From Nicotiana tabacum (taxonomy: Eukaryota > Streptophyta > Magnoliopsida > Solanales > Solanaceae): a stretch of 64,000 nt of DNA. Below are positions 1 through 9,945 of this stretch, piece after piece. Location: positions 26,342,609-26,406,608 of the forward strand of contig NC_134100.1 in NCBI RefSeq assembly GCF_000715075.1, written 5' to 3'. Within the stretch, counting starts at the first letter, position 1. The number at the start of each line of letters is the position of its first letter. The position numbers and the translations under genes were made by a program. The notes under the pieces are model-generated. The model was not told where the DNA came from and searched no databases. It worked only from the letters and a program-made list of their open reading frames with translations.

Positions 1-567
1 AACAAAACCATAATCCAAAACCTGAAGAAAAGGTTGACCGATGCCAAGGGAAAATGGAAGGAAATTCTGTTCGAAGTTCTTTGGGCATACCGCACAACCT
101 CGAAATACAGTACCGGGGCTACCCCATTCTCATTGGTTTATGGTGCCAAAGCTCTAATACCGATCGAAGAGCCAGATATCAGATTTCAATATGCAATAAA
201 GGAATCAAATGATGAGGCCATGAATTCGAGCCTGGAACTATTGGATGAAAGGCGTAAAGCCGCCCTTGTCCGATTGGCTAGCCAAAAACAACGGATCGAA
301 TGGTATTATAATCGAAGGGACAACCTTCGATACTTTAATGTTGGGGACTTAGTACTAAAGAAAGTCACGCTGAACACCTGGAATCCGAACGTTGGGAAGT
401 TGGGTCCAAACTGAGAAGGACCGTACCAGATTCTCGAGGTCACCGGGAAAGGATCCTATAAACTCGGAATGATGAATGGAGAACAACTACAAAGAAATTG
501 GAATGTAACTCACCTAAAACAATTTACTACTAAGGTACGTCCCCATTCATTTTCTTTTATTTTCTGA
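1..567 (+). pseudogene. Integrase C-terminal end of the Tat copy 1 polyprotein
   Basis: This is the last part of a Ty3/gypsy polyprotein. It includes the end of the integrase core (WAYRTTSKYSTGATPFSLVY, a typical integrase segment after the catalytic Glu) and the C-terminal DNA-binding region. The catalytic residues lie upstream, outside the window. A TGA at about 412 breaks the frame after LGPN, where a Trp codon is expected from the second copy, which reads LGPNWEG. Beyond it the frame stays recognisable to a final TGA at 565-567. The copy at 62574-63122 aligns throughout. No start codon belongs to this fragment. Confidence 0.85.
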
Positions 568-1653
568 CTAGCACTCGCAGGTGATCGACAAGAAGCAGCC
601 CGAAATTTTAGGTCTTAAATCATGTGTTGCACTCTTTTTTCCTTAGACCGATTTTGTCCCAAATGGGTTTTCTAGTAAGGTTTTTAACGAGGCAACAATG
701 GATTGTGCTAACCTAGAATCAAAGGCCAATCACGAATCAGTGTCGAAGATTGTGTTTACAGTATCCAAGGTTTTTCTACAATCAACCTTGAATACTAGAG
801 GGCATTACCCTCGGATATCGAATTGCTTTATCAAGGAAATTACTTCGTAATGGAAGGGTATCGGTAGGTAGGATTTGTTATAAGAGCCAAACGGTCAAAC
901 GAACCATGCTCACATAGATTTCCCGAGTCCTGGCATAAAACATGTACGCATGTATAACTGTTTAGCACAAGAATAAATAGAAGTACTTTCTTTGCAGTCA
1001 TCTTATGTTTAAATAATTTTCTCTTTACATCCCTTCAAGAATTTCGTACTTTAGGTCTCCTAAAAGAAATGAGATCAAGGGCTGACTATAACCAGAATTC
1101 AGATGATCACTCCCTCTCTCGGGGACTGCCGTCCAAAAACAAACTCGAACAGTCGAGCTATTAAACATTAGACACACAAGACCTATTTGGCAACCCCCGA
1201 ATTTTAAAGGCCACGACCATACCCACTCGGGGACTGTTATCTTAGGCAAGCCTGGATAACTCGGGAAAGCAAGCCCACTAGGTTACGCCCGAATTAAAAG
1301 GCTACGGCCGTATTAGCACGGCTCGGAGATGTCCGAGAACTGTAACAAAAAATAGGCCTTAAAAATTTTCATAACTGGTTCTAAAGGCTATCCTCGACAA
1401 ACTATAATTCGAGTTACTTACTTTGGGAGAAAGTTCACAGTAACATCGAACCCCCAAGACGCCTCAAAATAGAACAATGCAAAGGCAGGGTTTGTTCGAA
1501 CTTACACAACCTAAGTTATTTTATGCTAAGATATTCTGCCCTTTGTGAATACAGGTAATTAAGTAAAGGAAAAATTTGAGAGCCGAATGGGAAAGAAAGC
1601 CTTATATATGTAATAATCTTTTTACAAAGTCTAGAATGGCCTAATACAAATAT
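568..1653 (+). repeat. Tat copy 1 noncoding region between pol and the antisense gene, with a repeated CTCGGGGACTG motif
   Basis: No coding frame is convincing here. The motif CTCGGGGACTG occurs at 1118-1128 and 1226-1236, and a degenerate form (CTCGGAGATG) near 1322, giving a pitch of about 96-108 bp. The same motif set occurs at 63635, 63740 and 63836 in Tat copy 2. The stretch looks like a short, diverged tandem array inside the 3' untranslated region, a part of Tat elements known to evolve quickly. Confidence 0.55.
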
Positions 1654-2526
1654 TTACAATGGCCGAAACATCCTAAGAAAAGATGCAAAATAAAGCAAAA
1701 AATAAAAACATATAAATGCCTTATTGGCCTGGTCTTCATCGGAGGCAGCATCTCCATCCTCGGGATCTTCCCAGTCTTCAAACTTTCTTAAGCTCTCGGA
1801 ATCTTCCTCGGGAAAGGCCAGCTTCTGGGCCCTGGTTTCTTTTGCTTTGGCATTCTCGATTTCAGCCAATAAATCGAAGTCCTGAGCATGAACTCCCTCG
1901 AGGGCTTCCCTTAGAGCTTGCCACTTTGCATGATCCACCATGCTCTTAGCCTGCGTTTGGATGGCCTCGACGTCGACCTTGAATTGGGCCACTTTAGCAT
2001 AGGCTTTGGTATTGGTCACGACCACCTCAGATTTGGCCGCCTCAAGTTTATTGGCCATGTTTGCCTTATAAGAAATAGCCAAGTACAATTAGGATTGAAG
2101 CTCCTCGATTTTCTTGACCTGCACCGAGACCTTCTCTCTTTCATCTCGGAGCTGGGTCTCGACCAACTCTAGTTGTGCTTGGATGGCTTCCTTTTTCGAG
2201 GCTAACATGTCTATATTTTTCTTGAACTCTTCAGCCTCGGATTGTGTCGTATCTACCTGTGTCTTGAGCTACCTGATCTATTCGAGCCTTTGCCGGACCT
2301 GCAGGATTGGATCATTAGTCACTATCTCCAATTTGTCTTCACTATCGTGAAGCACTCAAAATACCTGCTCGACCATCTCGGCATGCTCACTCCGAGCCGC
2401 TTCTAGCTCGGCTTGAAGCTTATCACTCAGAAGCTTATAAGTATCCCTCTTCTTGGTGAGTTCCCGAACTTCAACCTCGTGCTCTTCCCAGATTCAGAGG
2501 AAAGCCTCATGGTGCAATAGCGAGGC

Positions 2527-2605
2527 CTTCAAGCACAAAGAAAGGTATTAGGATTATTTGCATCTTCAAATTTAAATTAAGTAATGAAGTGGCACTCAGA
2601 GTTAC
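2527..2605 (-). other. Putative intron 3 of the antisense gene
   Basis: Minus-strand donor AATCGG|GTAACTC and acceptor TTTGTGCTTGAAG|GCC enclose 79 bp, AT-rich in the middle. It separates an acidic, low-complexity region from the coiled-coil tail. The donor is slightly weaker than those of introns 1 and 2. Confidence 0.5.
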
Positions 2606-3477
2606 CCGATTCAAATCATGTTGGGCCTTATTGAATAGGCAAGGCACTTCCACCACATCCATCACGACCTGGTCCTCCTCGGTCACCAAGAAACTGAGGT
2701 AGCTAGCAACCTCTACGGGGGTAGAGAAAACCCGGGCATCCTCGAGGACATAAAAAGTTATCGACCGCCTGCGGTCGGGGTTAACACTTGGGTTGGAAAT
2801 CGATCCACCGGTTTTGGGCTCGATGGAGACCCAGTGGAACCCGTTGACGGTACATTCCTTGGTACCAGCAAGTCACCAAGCCCAATTACATCTTCCAAAT
2901 AAGTAGACTCTAATCCATCCAAGAAGTGGTGGATATTAGTCTCCATCTAAGGCCCCTCATAAGAATGACTTTCTAACATATAGGCCTCGCGAATAATGGC
3001 ATCCAAAATCTGAGGGGACCTGGTAATGGCGAGCGCTCAAAGCTAGTCTCTTGGCGCATCTTCCGCTGGTCGGGAAGCATCACCCTCAGTCTCTCTCTCG
3101 ACCTTCCTAGCTTGGGGTGGAGTGTCCTCAACCCCTTCTAGTTCAGGAGCTTCAGCCAAAGCTTCCTAATCGACCTCCTCCGGTTCGAAGGGCCTTTCTA
3201 TCATAACGCCATCCCACACGCGTGCCACTAGTTTGGATTTATCTTCCTCTTCTTCTTCTTATTCGGACTCATCCCTTAATCAATAGACTGAGACCGAGGG
3301 TAGTGCGCCGAAGCTCCTCCTGGGCTTGCGAGACCTCCTCTTTGGCTTTTTCTTTTCCGAGTTTGGGGAACTCAAGACCCTTTTCTCTTCTTATTGTCAC
3401 CCTGCTTTGGAGCAGGGGACTCGAGAGGCAGATCCTCATCACCTGATAGAGGCCTCATATCAACGTCCTTGGGAGAC

Positions 3478-3554
3478 CTATAAGAGAAAATAGATAAAAA
3501 TTCGACAACGAAAGGTGGAAATCAAACATTATTACCTCAGGAAAAGAAACTTAC
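3478..3554 (-). other. Putative intron 2 of the antisense gene
   Basis: Minus-strand donor CATG|GTAAGTTTC and acceptor TTTTCTCTTATAG|GTCTCC enclose 77 bp that are AT-rich and contain stops. The size and site quality match the neighbouring intron. Confidence 0.6.
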
Positions 3555-3683
3555 CATGGTTACAGGCATCCCATTAACCCTTCGATTATTCCATCCAAGC
3601 ACGCTTAGAATATGGTTTGTGTGACACAAGGCCCTCGACCCCTTCCTTGAGTTCAAGAACTACGTCCGGTATCTGAGCCACAC

Positions 3684-3765
3684 CTGCAAAACCAAAAACA
3701 TCGATAAGGAAGGAGATAAGAGAGAAACCAACAAGATTGAACCTTCAAGGCAAAGTAATACTTAC
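3684..3765 (-). other. Putative intron 1 of the antisense gene
   Basis: On the minus strand the donor reads AAAC|GTAAGTATT and the acceptor TTTTTGGTTTTGCAG|GTG, with a U-rich tract before the AG. The intron is 82 bp. Both sites fit plant consensus and join two segments with coding character. Confidence 0.6.
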
Positions 3766-4252
3766 GTTTCATGTTCCATTTCTCGAGAAATGGCATGTCT
3801 TCGGCAGGGATCAGGTTCGAAGTCTTTATTCGAATAAACCAGCCCATCCAACCTCGGTCTCGAGACTCATGTATGCTCGAGAACAAGGCCCTACTAGCCC
3901 CGCGAGCAAGCTTGATCAACCCCCTCGATAAAGTCAGGGACTATAGAGGCGCATAAGGTGATCGAGGGTAAACGGACATCCCTCGATTTTTCTTACGAAG
4001 AATCGGAGGAGAATCACTATTTTCCAGAAGGAGGGGTGGATCTGGCCAAGAGTCACGCCATACCTCTTGCAGAAGGCAATAATGATAGGCTCTAAGGGAC
4101 CCAACGTGAAGGGGTAAGTGTAAACACTTAGAAAACCCTCTACATGGGTAGTGATCGATTCCTCAGGCAAAGGTACCACCACATGCTTATTGACCCAGTT
4201 GCAATCCTCTTTAACCTTAGTGAGGAGATCATCGGTAATTGTGCATATGTAG

Positions 4253-5815
4253 TGACAACTATGGGTTTAAGCCTATCTTATTCTCTATTTTGCTTAGGTT
4301 TTGGATCAAAAATATGTAAAAGTATTCCCGAAAACTAACTTAAGGTGCGTACTTGCAGGTTTTGGTCAAAATGAGGCAAAGAAGCCAAAATGAACTCATA
4401 AAGGAGACGAACTTGCACAAGCCCAAAGAATGGAACTAGAGCGTTGTCAGCGTTATTATTACGCTGTCACGTAAAAACCTCCGTTAAGGCGATTACAAAA
4501 TTTGATGTAGCGAAAGTGATGTTCAGAGAAGCTGCAGGCAAGTGCAAACACTACCACTAACCGCATTACAAAAGAACGAACGCGAATCTATTGGTGCAAC
4601 CGCGAGTGAAATTGCACTGATAGAGGAGATAGATAATCATAGACCTTGCAATATGAGCTCAAATAAGGAACGTGGTCTGCAAACATTTTACGCGGCTACG
4701 ATAGAAGCCAACGCTGACACAGTAAAATTTACGTTGTCCGCAAAATCCAGCCCATTCCAAGTCCAAAATTGAAGAAACATGGTGCATGCTTGTTCTTGCG
4801 CGGCCACAAAAGTCCATGCGCTGAGGCGCCCAGTATTTCGCTGATAGCGGAACCCCCGTAAGGGTATTTTTGTCTAGTAATTTTTGTTGTGTATAAATAG
4901 ATCTTTTTCATATTTTTAGGTTATCCTTTGTATCAGTGAGCTCGTAAACAGCCGTACTTTACCATTTAGAGTAATTTTAGAGTAGCTTTAGCTTATATTC
5001 TTAGATTTTGCTCTTGTAATCAACTTGGCTTATATTTCATCTCCATCTTTGATTTCTACCTTGATTATGAGTAGGTAAACCCATTAGCTAGGGTTGTGAC
5101 CCAACCCTAGTGTGGGTATTTAATGGGTCTTAAATTTTAGGGCTTAATTGCTTATGGGTTAGTGATATTTAGCTTGATTCACGCGTTAATTGTAGAATTG
5201 GTGGTTGCAAACACTGATTCGTGCCTTTATGACTTAGAATCTTCTTTAGAAAGAGAGACTAAGTCTAGGAAAGTTGGGCTAACAAGGAATTGGGGTGCAT
5301 TCAAGAGATTGATAGCCCCAATTAAAGGGTTAAACCTAAAGATAGTAATACCCGACTTGAGCCAATATCATTTATATTGCATGAACACCCATTTGGACTT
5401 GAGAAAGTCAAATTGGGAAAAGTCACTCAAACTACCGAGAGGTACAGAGTGAGTACTTATGTGTGATGGTTATTTCACGACCCCAATTATAACAAGCTTG
5501 CCCTGAATTCTCGACACCCGTTAGATATCCACTTAGGTGGAAGTCACTACCCTAGTGCTTTTTATCAATTGAGAAAACTCCTATAAAAACATTGTACTTA
5601 GATTGTTTTCAGCAATCAATAGCATTAAACGTAGAATAGAAACAAATCCAAGCATGGTTAGAAGTGCAATTAAAAGCAACACGCATAGCTAGATTAGATA
5701 GAAACCCAACTCCAACCAATATTAACTCCCTGTGATATCGATCCCGACCTTTCGGGTAAAAGCTGCATTGACCACTCCTCGCCATTATATAGTGGTGCAG
5801 GGTTGGAGCCAATCA
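4253..5815 (+). repeat. Athila 5' LTR
   Basis: The LTR begins TGACAACTATGG and ends AATCA just before the PBS, and aligns along its length with 18699-20265. It contains a CpG-motif region (about 4440-4860), a TATA box at 4892 and a long U5-like tail with the repeated-looking phrase GGGTTGTGACCCAACCC. Small ORFs inside it (for example 5162-5452) have no recognisable product and are not conserved as frames in the other LTR. Confidence 0.88.
4892..4900 (+). promoter_or_regulatory. TATA box of the Athila 5' LTR
   Basis: TATAAATAG lies in an AT-rich context about 640 bp into the LTR and is conserved exactly at 19336-19344 in the 3' LTR. It is the likely core promoter for the genomic transcript. 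Confidence 0.65.
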
Positions 5816-5820
5816 CCTTT

Positions 5821-5838
5821 TGGTACCATTGATGGGGA
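5821..5838 (+). other. Athila primer-binding site, tRNA-Asp type, decayed
   Basis: TGGTACCATTGATGGGGA starts 6 bp after the LTR end. It resembles TGGCGCCGTTGCCGGGGA, complementary to the 3' end of plant tRNA-Asp and typical of Athila. Most changes fit C-to-T or G-to-A loss at CpG sites. Confidence 0.75.
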
Positions 5839-5931
5839 GTTAAACCATTTGGCTATCTAACTAGTTGTGTGTCTTATTTTTCTTTCCTTATGTTTTACTA
5901 ACTTATGTGAGTTAATAGATTCAGGTACAAA

Positions 5932-7910
5932 ATGGCAAATAATGATCCTCTAGGAAATGTTCTTCCATGGGAGGAGGTAGATGATAATGCTGACGATGAG
6001 GTGCCTCTAGTACTTCAAGCTCAAAGAAGAGGCTGCCAAGACAATGAAAACATTCCAGACCCTTCCTCAGCTCCTCCGCGAGCAGCTCCTCGGGTGCTTC
6101 CAAATGAAGGTTATGCAAGTGCAATTGTCCCACCCCGGATCCGGGCGGACAATTTCAAGAATACAAATGTCATGTTGACCTTATTAGAGCAAAGAGGGTA
6201 CTTCACAAGCGTTTCCCATCAGAATGCATATATACATCTAAAGGGCTTTGTGGATACCTGTTGGGGAAGCAAACAGACAAATGTGTTGGAGGATGCACTG
6301 AGACTGTGATTGTTCCCTTTTTTACTTAGAGAGAAAGCTCTGGACTGGCTAGAAAGACTCCCCAACCATTCCATCACCACGTGGGATGAGTTGGCCGACA
6401 AGTTTATAGTCAAGTTTTTCTCACCGGGACATATGGCTGCATTAAGGGATGCGATCTTAGCTTTTAAACAAGAACCAAATAAACCCCTTCATGAAATCTG
6501 GGAGAGATATAGAACTATGGTCAAGGAATGCCCTAACAATGATATAACTGAAGCAATGATCCAACAAACATTTTATCGGGGTATAAACACGACCAATCAA
6601 TGTGTGGTAAACCAGTTAGCAGGGGGTAATTTTATGAAGATACCTTATGCCGAGGCCTGTGGCATTCTTGATGAGATGGCTGACACTTCCTCAGCTTGGC
6701 AGAGTCGGGCAAATGTTCCTCAAGGGGACCCTCATGTCATAAATCTTCACAAGGAACTTCAAGACCATGGACAAGCCATAGCTGAGTTGACAACAACCAT
6801 AAACCAGTTAGCCAAAGCACAACTTTAGCAGATTCAGGGACCAAAGTAAGTAAACGCAATGAAAGGGGTTAATCTTCCGGTAAACAAGAGGAAACAATGT
6901 GGTCAACAAATGCAAAGCAATCAAGATCAACATGAGCACAGTGGATGTGGCTACAACCAACATGACTCGTGTGATTGTCAAAGTGAGGAACTTTTGTATG
7001 CCAACAACTATCAAGGACAACGGGGTAATGCTCTAAATCAATAATGGAGATCGCAAGGAAATAATCAGAATTGGGGCAACCAAGGCCAAGGAAATTGGAA
7101 CAATAACAACAACATCTCAAACAATTCGAGGAAAAACAACCAGAATTAGGGTGGCAATAACAATTGGAATGGCAACAACAACAACAATTGGGGTGGAAAT
7201 GGAAATCGGGGGTCGGGCGTTCAAAGGCCTCCGATGTAGCAAAAATCAAACAACCCGCCTCCATTTCCGTCTCAAGGTCCTAACTCGTCAAACAATGAGA
7301 TGGGATGGATTGAGTCAATGTTTGAGAAAATTATGAATAAAAACGCCAACTCTAATGCCCAATTGGCATCCCATAATACTTCTATTCGCAACTTGGAGGT
7401 CCAACTTGGCCAGATTTTGCAAGCTTTGAACACTCGCCCTGAGGGGGCACTGCCTAGTGATACGGTAGTAAACTCGAAGGGTGGGAACAATACCGGTCAT
7501 GTAATGGCGATGACAACAAGGAGCGGTAGAGGTGATGAAGCAAATACCTCCAAGCAAAAGGAAGTTGTGAGTGATGATGTAGAAGTGAAAAATGATGATG
7601 ATCCGATAGTTGATGAGCAAGTGAATGAGGAGAATTTGAATGGCGAGGTGAGAATACATATTCAGGACAATGAGGAGGAGACTCAAAATGATGTGAACTC
7701 GTCTAGGGAACACGTGATAGACATACCGGAAACGGTAATGCCTAAAGCCAAGGCTCCTTTGACAAGGCCTCCTCCACCTTACTCTCAAAGACTTGCAAAG
7801 AAAAGAATGAAAACCAATTCAAGAAGTTTATTGAGATGATGAAAAGCTTGTCAATAAATGTGCCCTTAGTGGAAGCTCTTGAGCAAATGCCGGGATATGC
7901 CAAGTTTAAT
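5932..7910 (+). pseudogene. gag: Athila gag (capsid/nucleocapsid) and start of the protease linker
   Basis: The frame starts at ATG 5932 (MANNDPLGNVLPWEEV). The capsid domain follows at about 6120-6830, with the typical EKALDWLERLP and FFSPGHMAALRDAILAFKQE segments and the YRTMVKECP motif. Then comes a Gln/Asn/Gly-rich stretch (about 6890-7260), followed by a segment including SQRLAKKR and a PGYAKF motif near 7900. In-frame stops occur at about 6307, 6826 and 7150, and the frame shifts more than once. The coding sequence is cut at about 7910 by a foreign LTR fragment. Gag would package the element RNA in cytoplasmic particles; this copy cannot. Confidence 0.85.
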
Positions 7911-8111
7911 AAAAGTAAAGACAGCTGAGCGATAAGAAAAAACGTAAAACATAGTAAAAATACTATAAAGAGGCAGTATAAAAGCAATACAATGCAACAA
8001 AACAGTGAAAACTTGTTCAAAACTCCTTAGTTCAGTAGAAACCTCTTTAAAACACCTTTTTAGAAGTTAAACGAGTGAAAGAAAAATAATGAGAAAAGAT
8101 AGAAACATAAA

Positions 8112-8262
8112 ATTAGCCCCTCAGGCAACAAACCAAATGAATTAGCCCCTAGGGCTATCTCACAATCGCTCGTATCAGCCCCTCGGGCTATATCATAATC
8201 GCTCGTATCAGCCCCTCGGGCCATAAAATGAAACAACATACGCCCCTTGGGCTATATCACAT
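8112..8262 (-). repeat. 33-bp tandem repeat inside the nested LTR fragment
   Basis: Units starting AGCCCCT occur at 8144, 8177 and 8210, exactly 33 bp apart, with degenerate flanking units at about 8115 and 8241. The unit core is AGCCCCTCGGGCTATATCA followed by an ATCGCTCGTATC tail. Confidence 0.75.
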
Positions 8263-9459
8263 CACAAACTGGGTACCCATGCTCACTGGAGGTGTAGAAA
8301 CTCCGGGAGGTGCCCTTTACGGCCCAAGCGCAATATCAAGCCATCTAGTAGTATAATCAATAGGATCTCGGCCTCATATCAAGCCACATTGTGGCGTACA
8401 ACTCAAGCCCTCGACCTTATAATCATGAATCAGCTCAATATCACTGCGACATGCAGCCCGATCCCATAATAGCCTCACAACACAGGCCCTCGACCCTACT
8501 CAGTCAGAAGTCTCTAAAGCCACTCGGGCAGATTAAAATATGATACTAAGCTCAAAATATCATTTAAGATGTCAAAACTGACTAAACATGGCTTAGTTAT
8601 GAAATAGTAGAATATAGCATGATTGAGTACAAGTATAAATACAAAACAGTGAGGAATAGTAGTTAAAATCCCCTAAGGGTCCAAAACAGTTGGCACGAGG
8701 CCCAAATATGGCATTCAGCCCAAAGCATAATAATAGCAAATAGTTTTCAATCAAATATGCGGTTACACAGTCATACGGGACGGACTAAGTCACAATCCCC
8801 AATAGTGCATGACCCCACGCTCATCATCCAGCGTGTGCGTCACCTCAAAATAGCATAGTGAAATCCGGGGTTTCATACCCTCAGGACAACATTTACAATC
8901 ATTACACACCTCTATCCGATCCAAACTCTATCCCACGACGCCTTTGCCTCTCAAATCAGCCTCCAAATGCTCCAAATCTAACCAAAATCAGTGCAAAACC
9001 ATCAAAAATATGCTAAGGGAAACAAAGAAAATAATCAAATTACAACACAAATCCTGAAATTGGCCAAACTCGACCCCCGGGCCCACGTCTCGGAATCCGA
9101 TAAAATTTACATAAATAGACTCCTTATCACTCCTAGAGTTCATTCATATCAAAAGCACCAAAATCTAATCACAAACAACCCCTAAAATCCCAAATTTTAG
9201 GTCTCCAATTACAAGCCCTAGTTCTTTAATATTTAGGCTTTAATTCTACAAATTCCATGATTAATTAGGTATAAATCACATTAGGATTGAGTATTAAGTC
9301 CATAAATCTTACCTCCAAGTGTTCCCCCTTGATTCCCTCTTCAATCCTCTTCAACAAACTTCAAAATCGCCTAAAAATAGAGGAACTTAGACCCAGAGTT
9401 GCGGAATTGGCCTTTAAAATCATTCTACCCAGCTATTCAAAATCCTCCATTGTGAATGC

Positions 9460-9790
9460 AGTTAACACCTCGCGTTTGCGAAGTAAAAACTTAAGTTGAC
9501 CATTTTCCCTTCATCACGAATGCAACCAAATGCACGCGAACACGAACCTTTCACTTCACAACTCACTGCAAACGCGTCCACCCACTCACGAATGCAAAGA
9601 CTAATCTGACCTGGACCCAGCTGCTCGCATTTCCTCTATGTGAACGCGACTAACCCCTCACGAATGCTATGAACATTGAGATTGACCCTTCGCAATTGTG
9701 GGACCTCTTTCGTGAATGCAAAGGCCAACTTCACAGCCTCCCATCCTAACCCTTCGTGAACACGAGGGTCCACTCGCGAACGCGAAACAC
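9460..9790. repeat. CpG-rich GCGAA/CGAACGCG motif array
   Basis: Short motifs such as CTCGCGTTTGCGAAG, CGCGAACACGAA, CACGAATGCAA and CGAACGCGAAAC recur every 20-50 bp in an otherwise ordinary LTR background. Similar arrays appear in the Tekay LTR (23890-24262) and in the Athila element. Confidence 0.55.
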
Positions 9791-9945
9791 AACTGTCTGT
9801 AACATCAACAGTAGATTTTTTTGCAATCTTTTCAACTTGAAATGGTCTATTCATCCACCCAAAACTCACCCGAGGCCCTTGGGACCTCAACCAAACATGT
9901 CAATCTATCCCATAACATCATTCAAACTTGTTCCAACCTTTGGAA

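Larger units (their letters stand above)
1654..4252 (-). pseudogene. Antisense gene (aORF) of Tat copy 1, downstream part: Transposase_28-like domain and coiled-coil tail
   Basis: Read on the minus strand, the gene enters at 4252, where the Athila insertion cuts it, and runs to a stop at 1654-1656. Around 4230-3934 it encodes a stretch with EESITTHVEGFLSVYTYPF and a following GQIHPSFWKI motif. I recognise this as resembling the plant 'putative gypsy type transposon' domain (Pfam PF04195-like). Then follow an RGWMGWF segment, an acidic Glu-rich linker, and a helical, Ala/Glu/Lys-rich tail (about 2088-1725) that looks like a coiled coil. Three GT-AG introns of 77-82 bp fit between exons. Several in-frame stops (for example in the acidic linker) show decay. 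The first exon lies at 20266-20450 beyond the insertion. Antisense ORFs between pol and the 3' LTR are known in Tat elements; their function is unknown. Confidence 0.7.
7910..9945 (-). mobile_element. Truncated LTR fragment of a chromovirus (Tekay-like), nested in Athila
   Basis: This 2-kb block interrupts Athila gag-pol. It has no coding frame. Its features (GCCCCTCGGGCTA repeats, a segment with ATCCGGGGTTTCATACCCTC, many CGAA/CGCGAA motifs, and a CTCACCCGAGG...CCAAACATG segment) parallel the minus-strand Tekay LTR at 22009-24928, where a CTCACCTGAGC...CCAAACATG segment occurs near 24330. No clean TG...CA ends or target duplication are visible, and some Athila residues are missing at the left junction. 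It was therefore probably shortened by deletion after insertion. Junction positions are good to about 10 bp. Confidence 0.6.

Noticed and set aside
5162..5452. Open frame of 96 codons in the Athila 5' LTR
   Set aside because: The same region of the 3' LTR (19600-19900) has in-frame stops, and no domain is recognisable.
6869..7264. Cys/His-rich minus-strand frame opposite Athila gag, resembling a zinc-binding protein
   Set aside because: It is the reverse complement of the Gln/Asn/Gly-rich gag tail. The Cys and His content is produced by that codon usage.
8112..8262. 33-bp repeats considered as a CRISPR-like array
   Set aside because: Units are contiguous without unique spacers, lie in a plant LTR, and no cas genes are present.
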